This document shows, piece by piece, positions 1-9,213 of a stretch of 64,000 nt of DNA; the stretch's first letter is position 1, and every line of letters starts with the position of its first letter. The DNA is taken from assembly GCA_016296065.1 (NCBI GenBank), contig JAEDKA010000007.1, forward strand, positions 25,510-89,509, given 5' to 3'. The stretch comes from Kiritimatiellia bacterium. Lineage in GTDB: Bacteria > Verrucomicrobiota > Kiritimatiellia > RFP12 > UBA1067. A program made the translations under genes and the position numbers. Below the pieces are notes generated by a model. That model saw only the letters and a list, made by a program, of their open reading frames with translations, was not told where the DNA came from and did not search any database.

Positions 1-1
1 C

Positions 2-274
2 CGCGAGATGGACGACCATACGAAGAACTTCTCCTTCCTGATGACGGAGGACGGCAAGTGGCACCTTGCGCCTGCGTACGATCTTACGGGATGCCATTTC
101 TCCGCCGGAGATCCGGGGCTGGATGATTGGCAGAACCAGCATGCGCTTTCCGTGAACGGCAAGTTCTCGCGGATTGGAGACGACGACCTTTCCGCGGTGG
201 CGGAGAAGTACGCGATCGGCACCGCGCCCAAGGTGCTTGCGCGCGTCCGCGACGCGGTTCGGGAACTGCGGTGA
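2..274 (+). CDS. HipA-like kinase, C-terminal fragment (5' end outside window)
   Basis: The reading frame is open from the window edge to a TGA at 272-274. The visible part matches the C-terminal catalytic half of HipA-type serine/threonine kinases, which are toxins of HipBA modules: MDDHTKNFSFL fits the family's DDHxKNFSF motif (catalytic Asp and metal-binding Asn), and LAPAYDLT fits its PAYDL motif. In the family, HipA phosphorylates glutamyl-tRNA synthetase and HipB represses the operon; HipB would lie outside the window. About 90 codons are visible. The internal ATG at position 8 is unlikely to be the start, because the catalytic motif begins right there. Family assignment is firm; function is inferred. 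Confidence 0.8.
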   Translation, partial: REMDDHTKNFSFLMTEDGKWHLAPAYDLTGCHFSAGDPGLDDWQNQHALSVNGKFSRIGDDDLSAVAEKYAIGTAPKVLARVRDAVRELR

Positions 275-557
275 GAAGCAGTTCTTCGCCTGGGTGCACC
301 CGAAATTCCAAATCCCGCCCTTGCGACTTGCAAGGGCTTTTGCTATATATCACTTGTTCGGTTGAGGGGCGGGCGAAATCGCCAGATGTCTACTGCTTCG
401 CAAGCAACGTGCCGACTGCCGTTCCCGCGCGCACGTTCTTGAGTCAGCTTGTCTGAATGTAGAGTAGGAGTTGCGCTATAGTCCACTTGGGTGATGGCGG
501 GGGAGTAGTCTCGTTTGGTGTAAGTACTGTGTCAAAACAAACAGGAGGATGCTCGCC

Positions 558-708
558 ATGAACAAAACATCAGTGGCGCTGATCGCGGCGATTGCGTCAT
601 GCGGAGCATTTGCGAAGACCATTGACCTCAATGGAAAATGGAACTTCTCCAAGGATGGCGCGCCCGCGACGATCGTGCGAGTTCCGCACGACTGGTCCAT
701 AGGCGCAG
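558..708 (+). pseudogene. GH2-type glycosidase, N-terminal remnant with signal peptide
   Basis: An AGGAGG at 543-548 sits 9 bp before the ATG at 558. The first ~50 residues are a signal peptide (MNKTSVALIAAIASCGAFA) followed by LNGKWNFSKDG and VPHDWSIG, the usual opening of the GH2 sugar-binding domain in secreted beta-galactosidase-like enzymes. Homology stops near position 703-712, where the sequence turns into the tail of a DNA ligase gene in another frame. A full GH2 enzyme is 700-1000 residues, so this is a start without a body, produced by deletion, recombination or a chimeric assembly. Confidence 0.65.
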
Positions 709-903
709 ACGAAGTACCTTATCGCCGGCGCCAATGTAGGCGCGACGAAGACGGAGAATGCGAGAAAGCTCGGGACGGAAGTCATCGACGAGGCGAAGCT
801 GCTCGAATTGCTCGGTTCTGCGGGCGCTTCGGCTCCCGCCCCGGAGGCCGCCCCCGCGCCAGAAACGAAGCCCACGTCGCCGGTGCAGGGCGAGCTTTTC
901 TGA
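703..903 (+). pseudogene. ligA: NAD-dependent DNA ligase (LigA), C-terminal BRCT remnant
   Basis: Read with codons beginning at 712, the sequence gives KYLIAGANVGATKTENARKL, then a Glu/Leu-rich end and an Ala/Pro-rich tail finishing PVQGELF before TGA 901-903. The pattern YLIAG.N.G.K...A..LG..VI.E matches the BRCT domain that closes bacterial LigA. The frame is closed upstream by a TAG at 700-702, so the rest of the ligase is absent. The fragment is fused directly to the GH2 N-terminus, an unrelated gene. No BRCT function is expected from it. Confidence 0.65.
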
Positions 904-929
904 CGCGCGGCTTCACGGAAGTGAAAACC

Positions 930-1009
930 ACCTGGCGAGGTACCCTATGCCCACCTCGCGAGGCACCCACCATGTACCTCGGTAGGTACCCTATGCCTAC
1001 CTCGCGAGC
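930..1009. repeat. 23-bp tandem repeat, 3.5 copies
   Basis: Units start at 930, 953, 976 and 999 (last one partial). Each begins ACCTCGCGAGGTACCC or a close variant; the first ten bases are a near-palindrome around CGCG, and each unit continues TATGCC or CATGT. The same 23-bp period and core recur at 61525-61593. Confidence 0.8.
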
Positions 1010-1233
1010 TTCCGACATCTGCTTTGGGCGCTGAAGTTACATGTGGCATCCACAGCAAGGAGACGCACACCCCTGTAGCCACCGATTCGCGGCTCGCCTT
1101 AGGATATGTCCCGGTGCGTCATCACGCGCCGCCACGTCCAGGAATGCACAGACATTTCTCTTGCAGGAAGCGGCCCGCCTCGGTAGGGCGCGGACTCCGG
1201 CCGCGCCGCAAAAATGTCATCGATTCCTTTGCG

Positions 1234-1280
1234 GGGGCTGTCCCCAGTGGATTCATGGGATTTCTTGGGGGACTGTCCCC
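1234..1280. repeat. REP-like palindrome pair (GGGGACTGTCCCC)
   Basis: GGGGCTGTCCCC (1234-1245) and GGGGACTGTCCCC (1268-1280) lie 22 bp apart, each followed by a GTGGATTC or GTAGATCC tail as in the copies near 8.7 and 10.4 kb. The flanking stretch 1017-1434 otherwise shows no convincing gene. Confidence 0.7.
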
Positions 1281-1434
1281 TGTAGATCCAGGCACGGGTT
1301 GCAGGTGATGTCTGATGTTTGAAAACAATTTGTTATTATAATTGTTTTCCGATATTGATATGATGCTACAGTGGTCATGAACGCACAAACCGTATAACAG
1401 ACGATGAATAAAGCGCTAAACAGACGCCGGCCTA

Positions 1435-1464
1435 TTGACAGTTTGCGGACGCATCTGATATAAT
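1435..1464 (+). promoter_or_regulatory. Strong sigma-70-type promoter for the surface-protein operon
   Basis: TTGACA at 1435-1440 and TATAAT at 1459-1464 are both full consensus, separated by 18 bp. Transcription would start near 1471, leaving a ~100-nt leader before the ATG at 1574 that contains three 18-bp direct repeats. Confidence 0.75.
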
Positions 1465-1487
1465 TTGCGCCCATAAATGTCATCACT

Positions 1488-1541
1488 AGTGCAGTGCGAC
1501 TCAAAAGTGCAGTGCGACTCAAAAGTGCAGTGCGACTCAAA
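1488..1541. repeat. Three perfect 18-bp tandem repeats in the leader
   Basis: AGTGCAGTGCGACTCAAA occurs at 1488-1505, 1506-1523 and 1524-1541 with no mismatch, inside the transcribed leader of the downstream operon. Such an array could bind a regulator, vary in number, or simply be a minisatellite. Confidence 0.9.
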
Positions 1542-1573
1542 TGCGCCGCGCAATTTGGTATAGTTGACAAAAA

Positions 1574-2155
1574 ATGAAATTCAGTTTAATATTGTTATTC
1601 TTGCTCGTAACCGTGACGGCAAACGCCGTGTCGCGGATAGTAGTGCCTTCTTTGCCTCTCGTCGGCTTCTCGGATATAGAGGAAACTACCAATGTTGCCT
1701 TCGTTACAAGTGGAACGGGCATTCAGGCTCTTGAAGTTCGCATAGAATACACTGGAACAGATTCTAACTGCGTCGAAATAGCTTTCGGACGCGACGCGGA
1801 CGGGAATGGAGACCTCGCGGCGGAGGAGATGCGACTTCTCTTCGGGTGGCGCGGCGGCCGACGTTTTGTCGAAGACGTTGCGTTGGACGAGCGGACATAC
1901 GAGGATGCCGCTCCAGCTTCGGGGCGTAGGTTCCTTTCGCTTTCCGTCAGGACGGATTGGAAACGCGTCCCCAGGAAGGCGACTTTCACATGTGAGTCTG
2001 GCCCATGCTTCGTTTCGCTTGCGGCAGATGCGCCGCGCTTCCTGTGCGACTCGTCTTGGAATCTCGTCAAGGTAGTCCGACGCGGCGCATTTGACGCGAA
2101 TGAGCGGTGCGTGGTGCGGAGTGATGCGCAGAAATTTGTTCTGATGGTGAGGTAG
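1574..2155 (+). CDS. Exported protein of unknown function, 193 aa
   Basis: The family is not recognised. A classical signal peptide is present (MKFSLILLFLLVTVTANA), then a mature domain of about 175 residues rich in beta-strand patterns with four cysteines. GRDADGNGDL near residue 77 resembles a single calcium-binding DxDxNGD loop, as in dockerin or EF-hand motifs. There is no good Shine-Dalgarno before the ATG; a secondary TATAGT at 1559-1564 lies 9 bp upstream, so a leaderless or very short-leader message is possible. The stop is followed 2 bp later by the start of the 1530-aa protein, so both are probably co-expressed and may act together at the cell surface. Confidence 0.7.
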   Translation: MKFSLILLFLLVTVTANAVSRIVVPSLPLVGFSDIEETTNVAFVTSGTGIQALEVRIEYTGTDSNCVEIAFGRDADGNGDLAAEEMRLLFGWRGGRRFVEDVALDERTYEDAAPASGRRFLSLSVRTDWKRVPRKATFTCESGPCFVSLAADAPRFLCDSSWNLVKVVRRGAFDANERCVVRSDAQKFVLMVR

Positions 2156-2157
2156 CC

Positions 2158-5100
2158 ATGGTTGACGCATTTGCTTCAAATTTTTCCATTCTGCTGCAAA
2201 GGGCTGTGCTTCCTTTGTCTGCCATGTTTTTTGCCGGGCTTGCCGCGGTTGGCGTGAGCCGCGCGGACGGCCGCGTATCGCGGCGCATTCGCCGCGCAAG
2301 CGTAATTGTCGCTGTTGCCTTTCTTGGGGTGTCGGCGTTCGCGATGACGGAATCGGGGTCACCCCCAAAGCCAGCGGAAAAGGGGCAGATTCTTGATTCC
2401 GATTATACGGCAGGCTTTGTGCTCGTGCGCGTCGGCACGGATGAGACGTTCGACTTCTCGCCTTCGCCCAACGCCATCATCTGCGAGGAATGGCGTCGGT
2501 TTGGGGCAATGGAAGACAGGCAGCGAATCAGTCTTGTAGACGACGAATATGGCGGCTATGCGGGCTTCCCATTTGGAACGAACGTGATACGGAAGTTGAT
2601 TGTGTTCTCCGATGGTGAGGCGCGCGTAGCGACGACCAACACTGCTACAACGATATTACCGTTTAAGTACGTGTCAAGAATCCTTCCAGAGGCGGACTGG
2701 GAATGGTACGGCATCGTGCCTTCGCAGTTCTGGTCGTGCCTCACGCCGTCCAACTCGTTTGTAATGACCTGGCAGAACTCTGCGCTCAGCCCTTTTTATC
2801 CTTACAACGCCCAGGCGGAGCTTTACGAGAATGGGGATATGGAGTTCCGCTTCGATCGGTTCTATAATAGCAACGTAACAGTGTCCAATGTCGTGATTGG
2901 GGCCTTGAACGGCGGCGTGGGAACCGCGTTCACCACCCTTTCCCCCAGAGTGACTTCGTTTCGTTTCGCCAGGCTTGATCCGACTCGCGCGGACGATCCA
3001 GATCCAGATGGCGATGGCATGACGACCGTCGACGAGCTTTTCGTCCATGGGACGAATCCGTACGATGCGGACAGCGATCACGATGGACTTGACGACTACG
3101 TAGAAATAAACGAGACGAACACTGATCCAGGGGATGCGTATTCCGCCGATGGCGTATACAACGACGGCCTTGCGGTTGCATTGGGAGGGCTTGATCCTTT
3201 TGCTCACCCCAAGGGGTCTGCCAGTACCGTCCTCGAACACGTATTCTATACCGGCACGACGAACGGCGTCTTTTCTTATCCTGTGTCGACGGAAGAGATC
3301 GGGGTTCTTGGAGTGGCTGTCTCCGGCATCGGCTCTGGTCGCCTTTTTGTAGGCGACGATCTAATTCCGTTGGTAGGCGGTCCTCGGGCTGAATCGAGAA
3401 ACACGCTCCTTCTGGCGATCGGGAAGGGTGTTCGCAAGGATCTGCGCTGGGACGTTCCAGAAGGACTTGATGTCGAGCTTGTTTCGGACGACCTTATGAT
3501 AGGCGAGCTGCCAACACTTTCCCACAGCAAGGGATGGCTTATGTTCCCTCACACTGAGGCGGAAATCCCGTGCATCCACGACCTCAACACGAAACGCAAG
3601 ATTGTCTCGCTGGTCCACAGCGAGAAGGTCCCTGGTCTTACTGCGGAGTGGTCGAGTCCATCGCCAGATGTCGACATCGACAACCGTGCGCCCGCATCCG
3701 CGGAGTTGACAGGGCGCTTCTCGTCGTGTGAGTCGCGTGTAATTTCATACCAGGTCGACCATCCAAAGCGACTCAACCGTTCTCCGCCAATCATAGCCCA
3801 GAGGCTCCGATTCTGCCCGCCGCTGACGGATGATTGCGTTTCCGAGAATGGGGTGTTCGATGATATTGAGCCACAGCACGGGTGGTGCCAGTGCTACGGT
3901 GACCGGCGATGCTGGTGCGACGGACGTTGCGGCGGGCTGTGTCCGTGCTGCGCCTGCATGGAGCCTGACGAAACGCCGGAGTCAGAGTCGTCGGCGGAGT
4001 ATGAGAGGTTGATGTCACTTCCGGATGCTCCCGGAGTCCTGCAGCTCTATGGTTCGAAGGACAGGAAAGATGTGATTTGGCTTAATGTCCCAAATGGCGA
4101 GCCTGTGCACTGCTGCGAGTGTCCCGACCACTGGAGGACGAATTGCGTTTCGCTTGCATGGCACTCCCCGCATCTTGAAGTCCTGGACGCTTCCGGAGCT
4201 GATTTCACCGAGTCGCAGAATGATTCCCAAGTTGTAGTGAGGGGGACATGGGCAAGTTATGCCTTAGGGAAGGAGTCGATTCTCTTTGCGACAAATGGAG
4301 TGCCGTGCGACAGCCACCGCCGCTACACGGTGGTTGGAACGGAAATAACCAGTACAACTGGTGTTCCGATGGATAGATACAACGAACTCAATTCTTCGTT
4401 TGGCTATCCAGTTTCAGTATGCACAAACATCGTGAAGGCGCCAGAAATTGATCTGCTTGCAGATGTAATGCTACCTGAGGGGGTGTTCCGCCTGGCGCTC
4501 GACAATGTTGTTGGCAAGTTTGAATTGTGGCTCTCTGAATCTAGCGAGTGGGATTCTGCCAAAGGTTGCAGGGTTTATTGCCCTGCAGTCAAGCTTCTCG
4601 ACAGTGAGACCGTGCCAGAGCGATATTTCACGGTGCGACAGTGGCGGAAGCTTCTTGCCGATCGGCTTTCCGATTACAGGTGTCTTGCGGCGCAGATTGT
4701 CTCCGCTGAGCTCGGACACTGCGATTTACGCATCTCGTTCGCCTGCGAAGCTGGCGAAAACTCCGTCAAGTCCTCTGCCAGTCAGCGCATAACGTCAGTG
4801 ATGCCCCCGTTGCTACCGGACTATAACAGGGATGGTTGCGCAGACCTCAGGGACGCGTATGACTGGAGCGGCGGCAAGCTGCATTACTTCTGGGCAAATA
4901 ATGACACATGGCGTAGTGACGATGCCTTTGCAGCATATGAAGAAGAGTATAACTGGCTTATCCATCCGTGGCCGATAACCCTGCCGGACAACAGTGGCGA
5001 CCAGGTAGTGAACGGGCGCAACGACCTTGTGAACCTTTGTCCGTTCGCGGTCGACCTTTCGCCGTTCGTGGAGGCGTGGGGCACGAATGGCATAAGTTAC

Positions 5101-6750
5101 AAGTTCTATACCGATAACCCCGGCAGGGTCAGGTTCGTGCCTGTCCGCGCAAAGAGGAGCGCTCTGGATGCCATTGTGAAAGAGGACATCAAGACATATT
5201 CGCAAGTCGATTTGCATTCGTCGCCGCTTTTGGTTACTACGGGAAGTTGTTCGCACGAAGAGGGATACACGATTCCTTCGGAGATGCTTGCGGCCGGAAG
5301 CGCAGGAGAGGGAGCCTTTGCGGTCGAGTTCACGCAAACCTACAGGCATGAGCTGAGCATCGTCGTGAAGGCGGACAACGACTATGATCCGCTGTTCTCG
5401 ATTATCGTTCCGGTCAAGGTGCTTGATGTACACGATATGTACCGCTGGCTTAACCTTGAATACGCGTGCAACGAAAAGACGGACTCAAAGTACGACGACA
5501 GGCTGTCCGTCCAATGGCCGGACAGCGAGCATGCCGACGCAAACGTCGTGTTCGTGCATGGGTACAACATGCATCCGAGCGAGGCGTGGGACTGGTCGCA
5601 GGCGATGTTCAAACGGCTGTGGTGGTCCGGCATGGACGCCGGCTTCACGGCTGTTCTCTGGCGGGGTAACGAGTCGCAGACGTGGATCCCGTCCGAGAAG
5701 AGCTACGTAACGCCAAACTACCATCAGAATGTCCTGAACGCGTTTCGCACGGCGAGTACGCTTGCATCAAGGGTGAACACGGACATTCCCGGCGCCAAGA
5801 AGTATATGATTGCGCATTCTCTCGGCAACATGCTCGTCTCGGCTGCGCGTCAGGACTACGGGCTCTCGTATGACAAGTACTTCATGCTGAACGCCGCAGT
5901 CCCGGTCGAGGCATACGATCCCGTAGACGGGGTCACCGAGAAGTCATACCACGACATGACGCCTAAAGAGTGGCGTCCATACCAAGACCGCGTTCGGTCT
6001 ACGCACTGGTACGAACTGTTCCTCGCAGACTCGAGCGACGAGCGCGGAAAGTTGACGTGGAAGGGGCGCTTCAAGAACGTCGACAGCACCATCAACTTTT
6101 ATTCGTCGAGGGATGAAGTTGTGGCAAATGGAAGCGACGTGGTGGATGAGCTTTTGTCCCGCGAGTTTGCCTGGTACAATCAGGAGCAGGCCAAAGGATC
6201 TCTTTTGGTCTCGATGTCCCCCCAGGCAGGGTGGCGATTCAGCAGCGAATATCTTGCACATGACTTAGTTGGCCATATTCATGGCGAGCCGCGGGAAGGA
6301 CTTAGGTTATACAAGCCAGAGGAAGCGGAATTGATCCCTTCCGAGAATCTCATGGTTCGCCCGTTCTTCCTGGACTTCAGGGACAAGCAGATATATGGTG
6401 AGGGCGGTAGTGCATTCCTGAAAGCAAACGACTTTATCCGTTGGTACGCACTTTCGCACGGGATGCCAGCCGAGTCCTTTGCGACCGGGGCCAATCCAGT
6501 GCCGAAGTGGGGTTCGACCATGCAAGGGAATCCAGTGAAGCAAAAACTGTTCAACACGGGTGTGTTTAGGAATATTGACATGGCTACGAATTGCATCCCT
6601 GAAGGTGCCAATGTGAAGGAGATGCCATGGGTGCATAGCTACTTTATAAAAAAATCATTATTTGACACAAGAGTTTTGTACGAGGCTCTTGTAAAGATAA
6701 TTGGCTCAACAAAGTATGCTAATTCACAGGAGGGTAACAAAGATGAATAA
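2158..6750 (+). CDS. Large surface protein with TSP3 calcium repeats and a C-terminal alpha/beta-hydrolase domain, 1530 aa
   Basis: Two hydrophobic segments lie in the first ~65 residues, separated by SRRIRR, so the protein is probably membrane-tethered. At residues ~275-325 come bacterial TSP3-type repeats (DPDGDGMTTVDELFVHGTNP, then DSDHDGLDD), which bind calcium. Residues ~575-605 are strikingly cysteine-rich (CQCYGDRRCWCDGRCGG and onward), with more cysteines near 655. Around residue 1130 VVFVHGYNMH fits an alpha/beta-hydrolase oxyanion loop, and around 1219 MIAHSLGNM fits the nucleophile elbow (GxSxG variant AHSLG). The end contains PAESFATGAN, also found in the decayed copy at 8.0-8.65 kb, and the N-terminal plan recurs at 63264. 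It overlaps the next gene at ATGAATAA. A surface lipase or esterase role is inferred; the substrate is unknown. Confidence 0.75.
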   Translation: MVDAFASNFSILLQRAVLPLSAMFFAGLAAVGVSRADGRVSRRIRRASVIVAVAFLGVSAFAMTESGSPPKPAEKGQILDSDYTAGFVLVRVGTDETFDFSPSPNAIICEEWRRFGAMEDRQRISLVDDEYGGYAGFPFGTNVIRKLIVFSDGEARVATTNTATTILPFKYVSRILPEADWEWYGIVPSQFWSCLTPSNSFVMTWQNSALSPFYPYNAQAELYENGDMEFRFDRFYNSNVTVSNVVIGALNGGVGTAFTTLSPRVTSFRFARLDPTRADDPDPDGDGMTTVDELFVHGTNPYDADSDHDGLDDYVEINETNTDPGDAYSADGVYNDGLAVALGGLDPFAHPKGSASTVLEHVFYTGTTNGVFSYPVSTEEIGVLGVAVSGIGSGRLFVGDDLIPLVGGPRAESRNTLLLAIGKGVRKDLRWDVPEGLDVELVSDDLMIGELPTLSHSKGWLMFPHTEAEIPCIHDLNTKRKIVSLVHSEKVPGLTAEWSSPSPDVDIDNRAPASAELTGRFSSCESRVISYQVDHPKRLNRSPPIIAQRLRFCPPLTDDCVSENGVFDDIEPQHGWCQCYGDRRCWCDGRCGGLCPCCACMEPDETPESESSAEYERLMSLPDAPGVLQLYGSKDRKDVIWLNVPNGEPVHCCECPDHWRTNCVSLAWHSPHLEVLDASGADFTESQNDSQVVVRGTWASYALGKESILFATNGVPCDSHRRYTVVGTEITSTTGVPMDRYNELNSSFGYPVSVCTNIVKAPEIDLLADVMLPEGVFRLALDNVVGKFELWLSESSEWDSAKGCRVYCPAVKLLDSETVPERYFTVRQWRKLLADRLSDYRCLAAQIVSAELGHCDLRISFACEAGENSVKSSASQRITSVMPPLLPDYNRDGCADLRDAYDWSGGKLHYFWANNDTWRSDDAFAAYEEEYNWLIHPWPITLPDNSGDQVVNGRNDLVNLCPFAVDLSPFVEAWGTNGISYKFYTDNPGRVRFVPVRAKRSALDAIVKEDIKTYSQVDLHSSPLLVTTGSCSHEEGYTIPSEMLAAGSAGEGAFAVEFTQTYRHELSIVVKADNDYDPLFSIIVPVKVLDVHDMYRWLNLEYACNEKTDSKYDDRLSVQWPDSEHADANVVFVHGYNMHPSEAWDWSQAMFKRLWWSGMDAGFTAVLWRGNESQTWIPSEKSYVTPNYHQNVLNAFRTASTLASRVNTDIPGAKKYMIAHSLGNMLVSAARQDYGLSYDKYFMLNAAVPVEAYDPVDGVTEKSYHDMTPKEWRPYQDRVRSTHWYELFLADSSDERGKLTWKGRFKNVDSTINFYSSRDEVVANGSDVVDELLSREFAWYNQEQAKGSLLVSMSPQAGWRFSSEYLAHDLVGHIHGEPREGLRLYKPEEAELIPSENLMVRPFFLDFRDKQIYGEGGSAFLKANDFIRWYALSHGMPAESFATGANPVPKWGSTMQGNPVKQKLFNTGVFRNIDMATNCIPEGANVKEMPWVHSYFIKKSLFDTRVLYEALVKIIGSTKYANSQEGNKDE

Positions 6751-7906
6751 AATCGCAGGTTTGTCTGTTTTATCGTTGTCGGGGCTCGTGATCACCCCTG
6801 CTTGGGCATCCGTAACAGGACACTTGTTTGTTGCGTTGACAGACAGGGAGACGGGCGGTCCGATTACGAATGCTATAGTCACTGTGACGGTAGACAAAAC
6901 GCGGAGCTTATCTTGGCATGCGAGTCCGGTATACGAACGGACATCTGCCGTAGCGGATACAAATGGCATAGCACATGTTGTTTTTCAGTACTACGGTGCG
7001 CTAGGTTTTGACTGGAGTGTCAATTCACCGGGACATCATAATGGAAGATTTGGGTCGGGGTATGGGCATGAAATGTTTGACTGCGTCGTAGAAAAAAGCG
7101 ACTACTTCAACATAGATACGAACACCGTGCAGGGGCTTGCCATGTACAACGAACTCGCGGATTTGCACAAAAGCAATGACTATCTTGGCGTTGCAGCCAG
7201 ATTTAAGCCGAAGAGCGTGACGTACAAAAATAATGTCATCTGCCGGTCTGTCTGCCTGACGCCAAAGCACAATCCCCAGCCGATGTGCGCATATGCCAGA
7301 GGCAACGGCGTGCGATTGCCGAAAAAGAATCCGGTGGCGTTTGTTACAAACGGATTGGATGTGGTAAGATATGATCCTGTCGATTTCGACTTAAAGGAAT
7401 GTCTTGTTGTCTCGTCCGACCCAAGATATAACCCGATGATGCATGGCCCAGCAGGGAAGATTTCTGACTTTAGCATTGAACGTTTCCGCGTCGCGACCAA
7501 TGATGTTGTTACAACATACGGTTGGATTGACTTTGCTCCGGGATGCGGCGCATACAAGCGGAGCACCACGGGAGATCCATCATTCCCGACGACATATGAG
7601 GCGGATACGAACGAGGCATTTGCCACTCGAATTCCATTCGAGTATAGCAGCGTGAGCGGCGAAGTTGTAAATGTCCAGGCCATTCTCGGCGAGGACGAAT
7701 ACATGGTTCTCCGGACTCGCGTCATGACGAATGATGTCGGTGAAGTGACGGGCTGCAACTATTCAAAGATACTTGGACCGATGTCAATTGAAGGCAGGAT
7801 GTATTTCACCTCATTGATTTTCAACCCGAAGCAGAACGATTCCAACTTGGAGTTTGACACCATTAATAATCTTGCGACTGACGATCCTTGTAATTGGTAT
7901 CCGTGA
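6743..7906 (+). CDS. Exported protein with N-terminal Ig/transthyretin-like fold, 387 aa
   Basis: The start at 6743 is set by AGGAGGG at 6728-6734 and overlaps the upstream stop (ATGAATAA), implying translational coupling. A signal peptide (MNKIAGLSVLSLSGLVITPAWA) is followed by GHLFVALTDRETGGPITNAI, a pattern typical of carboxypeptidase-regulatory or Ig-like beta-sandwich domains that decorate surface proteins. The remaining ~280 residues match nothing I recognise. It probably partners the 1530-aa hydrolase-like protein; a secretion or assembly factor or a second surface subunit are both possible. Confidence 0.65.
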   Translation: MNKIAGLSVLSLSGLVITPAWASVTGHLFVALTDRETGGPITNAIVTVTVDKTRSLSWHASPVYERTSAVADTNGIAHVVFQYYGALGFDWSVNSPGHHNGRFGSGYGHEMFDCVVEKSDYFNIDTNTVQGLAMYNELADLHKSNDYLGVAARFKPKSVTYKNNVICRSVCLTPKHNPQPMCAYARGNGVRLPKKNPVAFVTNGLDVVRYDPVDFDLKECLVVSSDPRYNPMMHGPAGKISDFSIERFRVATNDVVTTYGWIDFAPGCGAYKRSTTGDPSFPTTYEADTNEAFATRIPFEYSSVSGEVVNVQAILGEDEYMVLRTRVMTNDVGEVTGCNYSKILGPMSIEGRMYFTSLIFNPKQNDSNLEFDTINNLATDDPCNWYP

Positions 7907-8033
7907 TGATAGTCTTTCGTGCGGATTGCAAATGACTGGTGTTTGCCCAGGAAGTGCGCGGCAAGGTGCGTGCCGCATTCGGGCCGAAAGGCGGACGCTT
8001 TTCTGGTCTTTTAACCTCGGCTTCTTTGGTTGG

Positions 8034-8650
8034 ATGGTGTCGTGCACCCTGCGCGACGGCGAGCGCAGGATCGAGGATGTATACAAGCTCATCGGGCAGG
8101 CCTGGTGGGCCGAGGGTGGGCTGGTGGGATTCCTTCGGGGACAGTCCTCGGTGGATTGGGAGAGGTTCAAGGGCGCCTGGTACTGGCACGGCACCGCCGT
8201 CATACCTGGAGACGTGGTGTGCGAAGGCGGCTGGGGCGTGAACTCGTACTACATATTCGATGACGACCTTAACGAGCACGGGAACATCCGCTATTACAAT
8301 CCCGGCACTGGTTTCACGTCAGATATGCGAAGGCTCTCCCGCGAGGACGCGATAATCCATCCGCTCTTCACGCCGTTCAGGGCGGAAGCGGGAGCAATGC
8401 ACTCGACGAACCTTTTCACGATCGCCGACGCGAAGAAGAGCTACGAGTTGCGTGCGCGATTCCTCGGCGACGCTATCCCGGCCGAGAGCTTCGCCATGGG
8501 GGCGAACAAGGTAGACAAAAGAAATAGCGGAATAGACAATTTGTCTATGATGGAAAAATGTATGGCCAATGAAGAGTTTTGGCCTAGAAAAGACGAGCAA
8601 ACGAAGGCTAAGCTTTGGCATCACTCGGACTGGAAGCAACTAGCGGGATT
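8034..8650 (+). pseudogene. Decayed C-terminal fragment of a TSP3/hydrolase-family paralogue
   Basis: Only the last ~200 residues of a relative of the 1530-aa protein are left. The frame from 8034 holds GERRIEDVYKLIGQAWWAEG, IHPLFTPFRAEAG and, near 8480, IPAESFAMGANKVDKR, matching MPAESFATGANPVPKW in the intact gene. A truncated palindrome (GGGGACAGTCC, 8137-8147) sits inside it, and at its 3' end it runs into the palindrome cluster beginning at 8653. No start codon with a ribosome site is seen. The 7907-8033 stretch between the upstream gene and this remnant holds nothing recognisable. Confidence 0.55.
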
Positions 8651-8652
8651 TT

Positions 8653-8882
8653 GGCGGGGACAGTCCCTGGTAGATCCAACTTTTTGCTACATCAGTCTTG
8701 TACGAATTTTTCGGGGACAGTCCCTCCGGTTTCCTCCAGTTTTCTCTGGGGACTGTCCCTCCGGTTTGCCACCGGGAGGGCCGCGCTTGTCGCGGCCGTA
8801 TGTCAGGGTGCAACTTCTAGGGGGACAGTCCCCGGTTTTGGCGGGGACTGTCCCTCTGCAAACCGGCGGGGACAGTCCCTCT
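8653..8882. repeat. REP-like palindrome cluster, six copies
   Basis: Copies of GGGGACAGTCCC or its mirror GGGGACTGTCCC lie at about 8655, 8713, 8748, 8821, 8843 and 8868, in alternating orientation and mostly followed by CTCCGGTTT, CCGGTTTT or similar. The alternation gives strong cruciform potential. The cluster sits upstream of a RAYT transposase, the arrangement expected for a REPtron-like unit. The remaining spacer to 9213 holds only short TATCAGTGAA direct repeats near 9055-9085. Confidence 0.8.
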
Positions 8883-9213
8883 GAAAACCCCTAACTGACG
8901 GAATTTCATGTTGACGAATTTTCGTGAATTTTGACCCCGCGCAGGGGAGCAGAATCTGCCACATGCGTTTCGACTAATGTTTTCAGGCCTTTCCTCGAGG
9001 TCGGACGACCCCGCCATGCGGTTTTCGAAAAGCTTAACTGACAAAATTATCAGCGAAATATCAGTGAAATATCAGTGAATTGTCAGAAAACTTTTTGCGG
9101 AAACTGCTATCATATATGTGTTCTCCCCGAGGTTTCCGGTGGGTGCCGGCGGCGCGAAGGGAATGCGGCATGCGGCGCCCCGCTCCACTGGCGCCCGGAA
9201 AAGGAGCAAGGCA

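Noticed and set aside
1488..1541. 18-bp repeats as a CRISPR array
   Set aside because: The units are contiguous with no spacers, and no cas gene is present.
7854..8894. A single intact 346-codon gene between the surface operon and the REP cluster
   Set aside because: Its start lies inside the upstream gene, its end is encoded by REP palindromes, and only the middle shows homology, so it is annotated as a pseudogene fragment.
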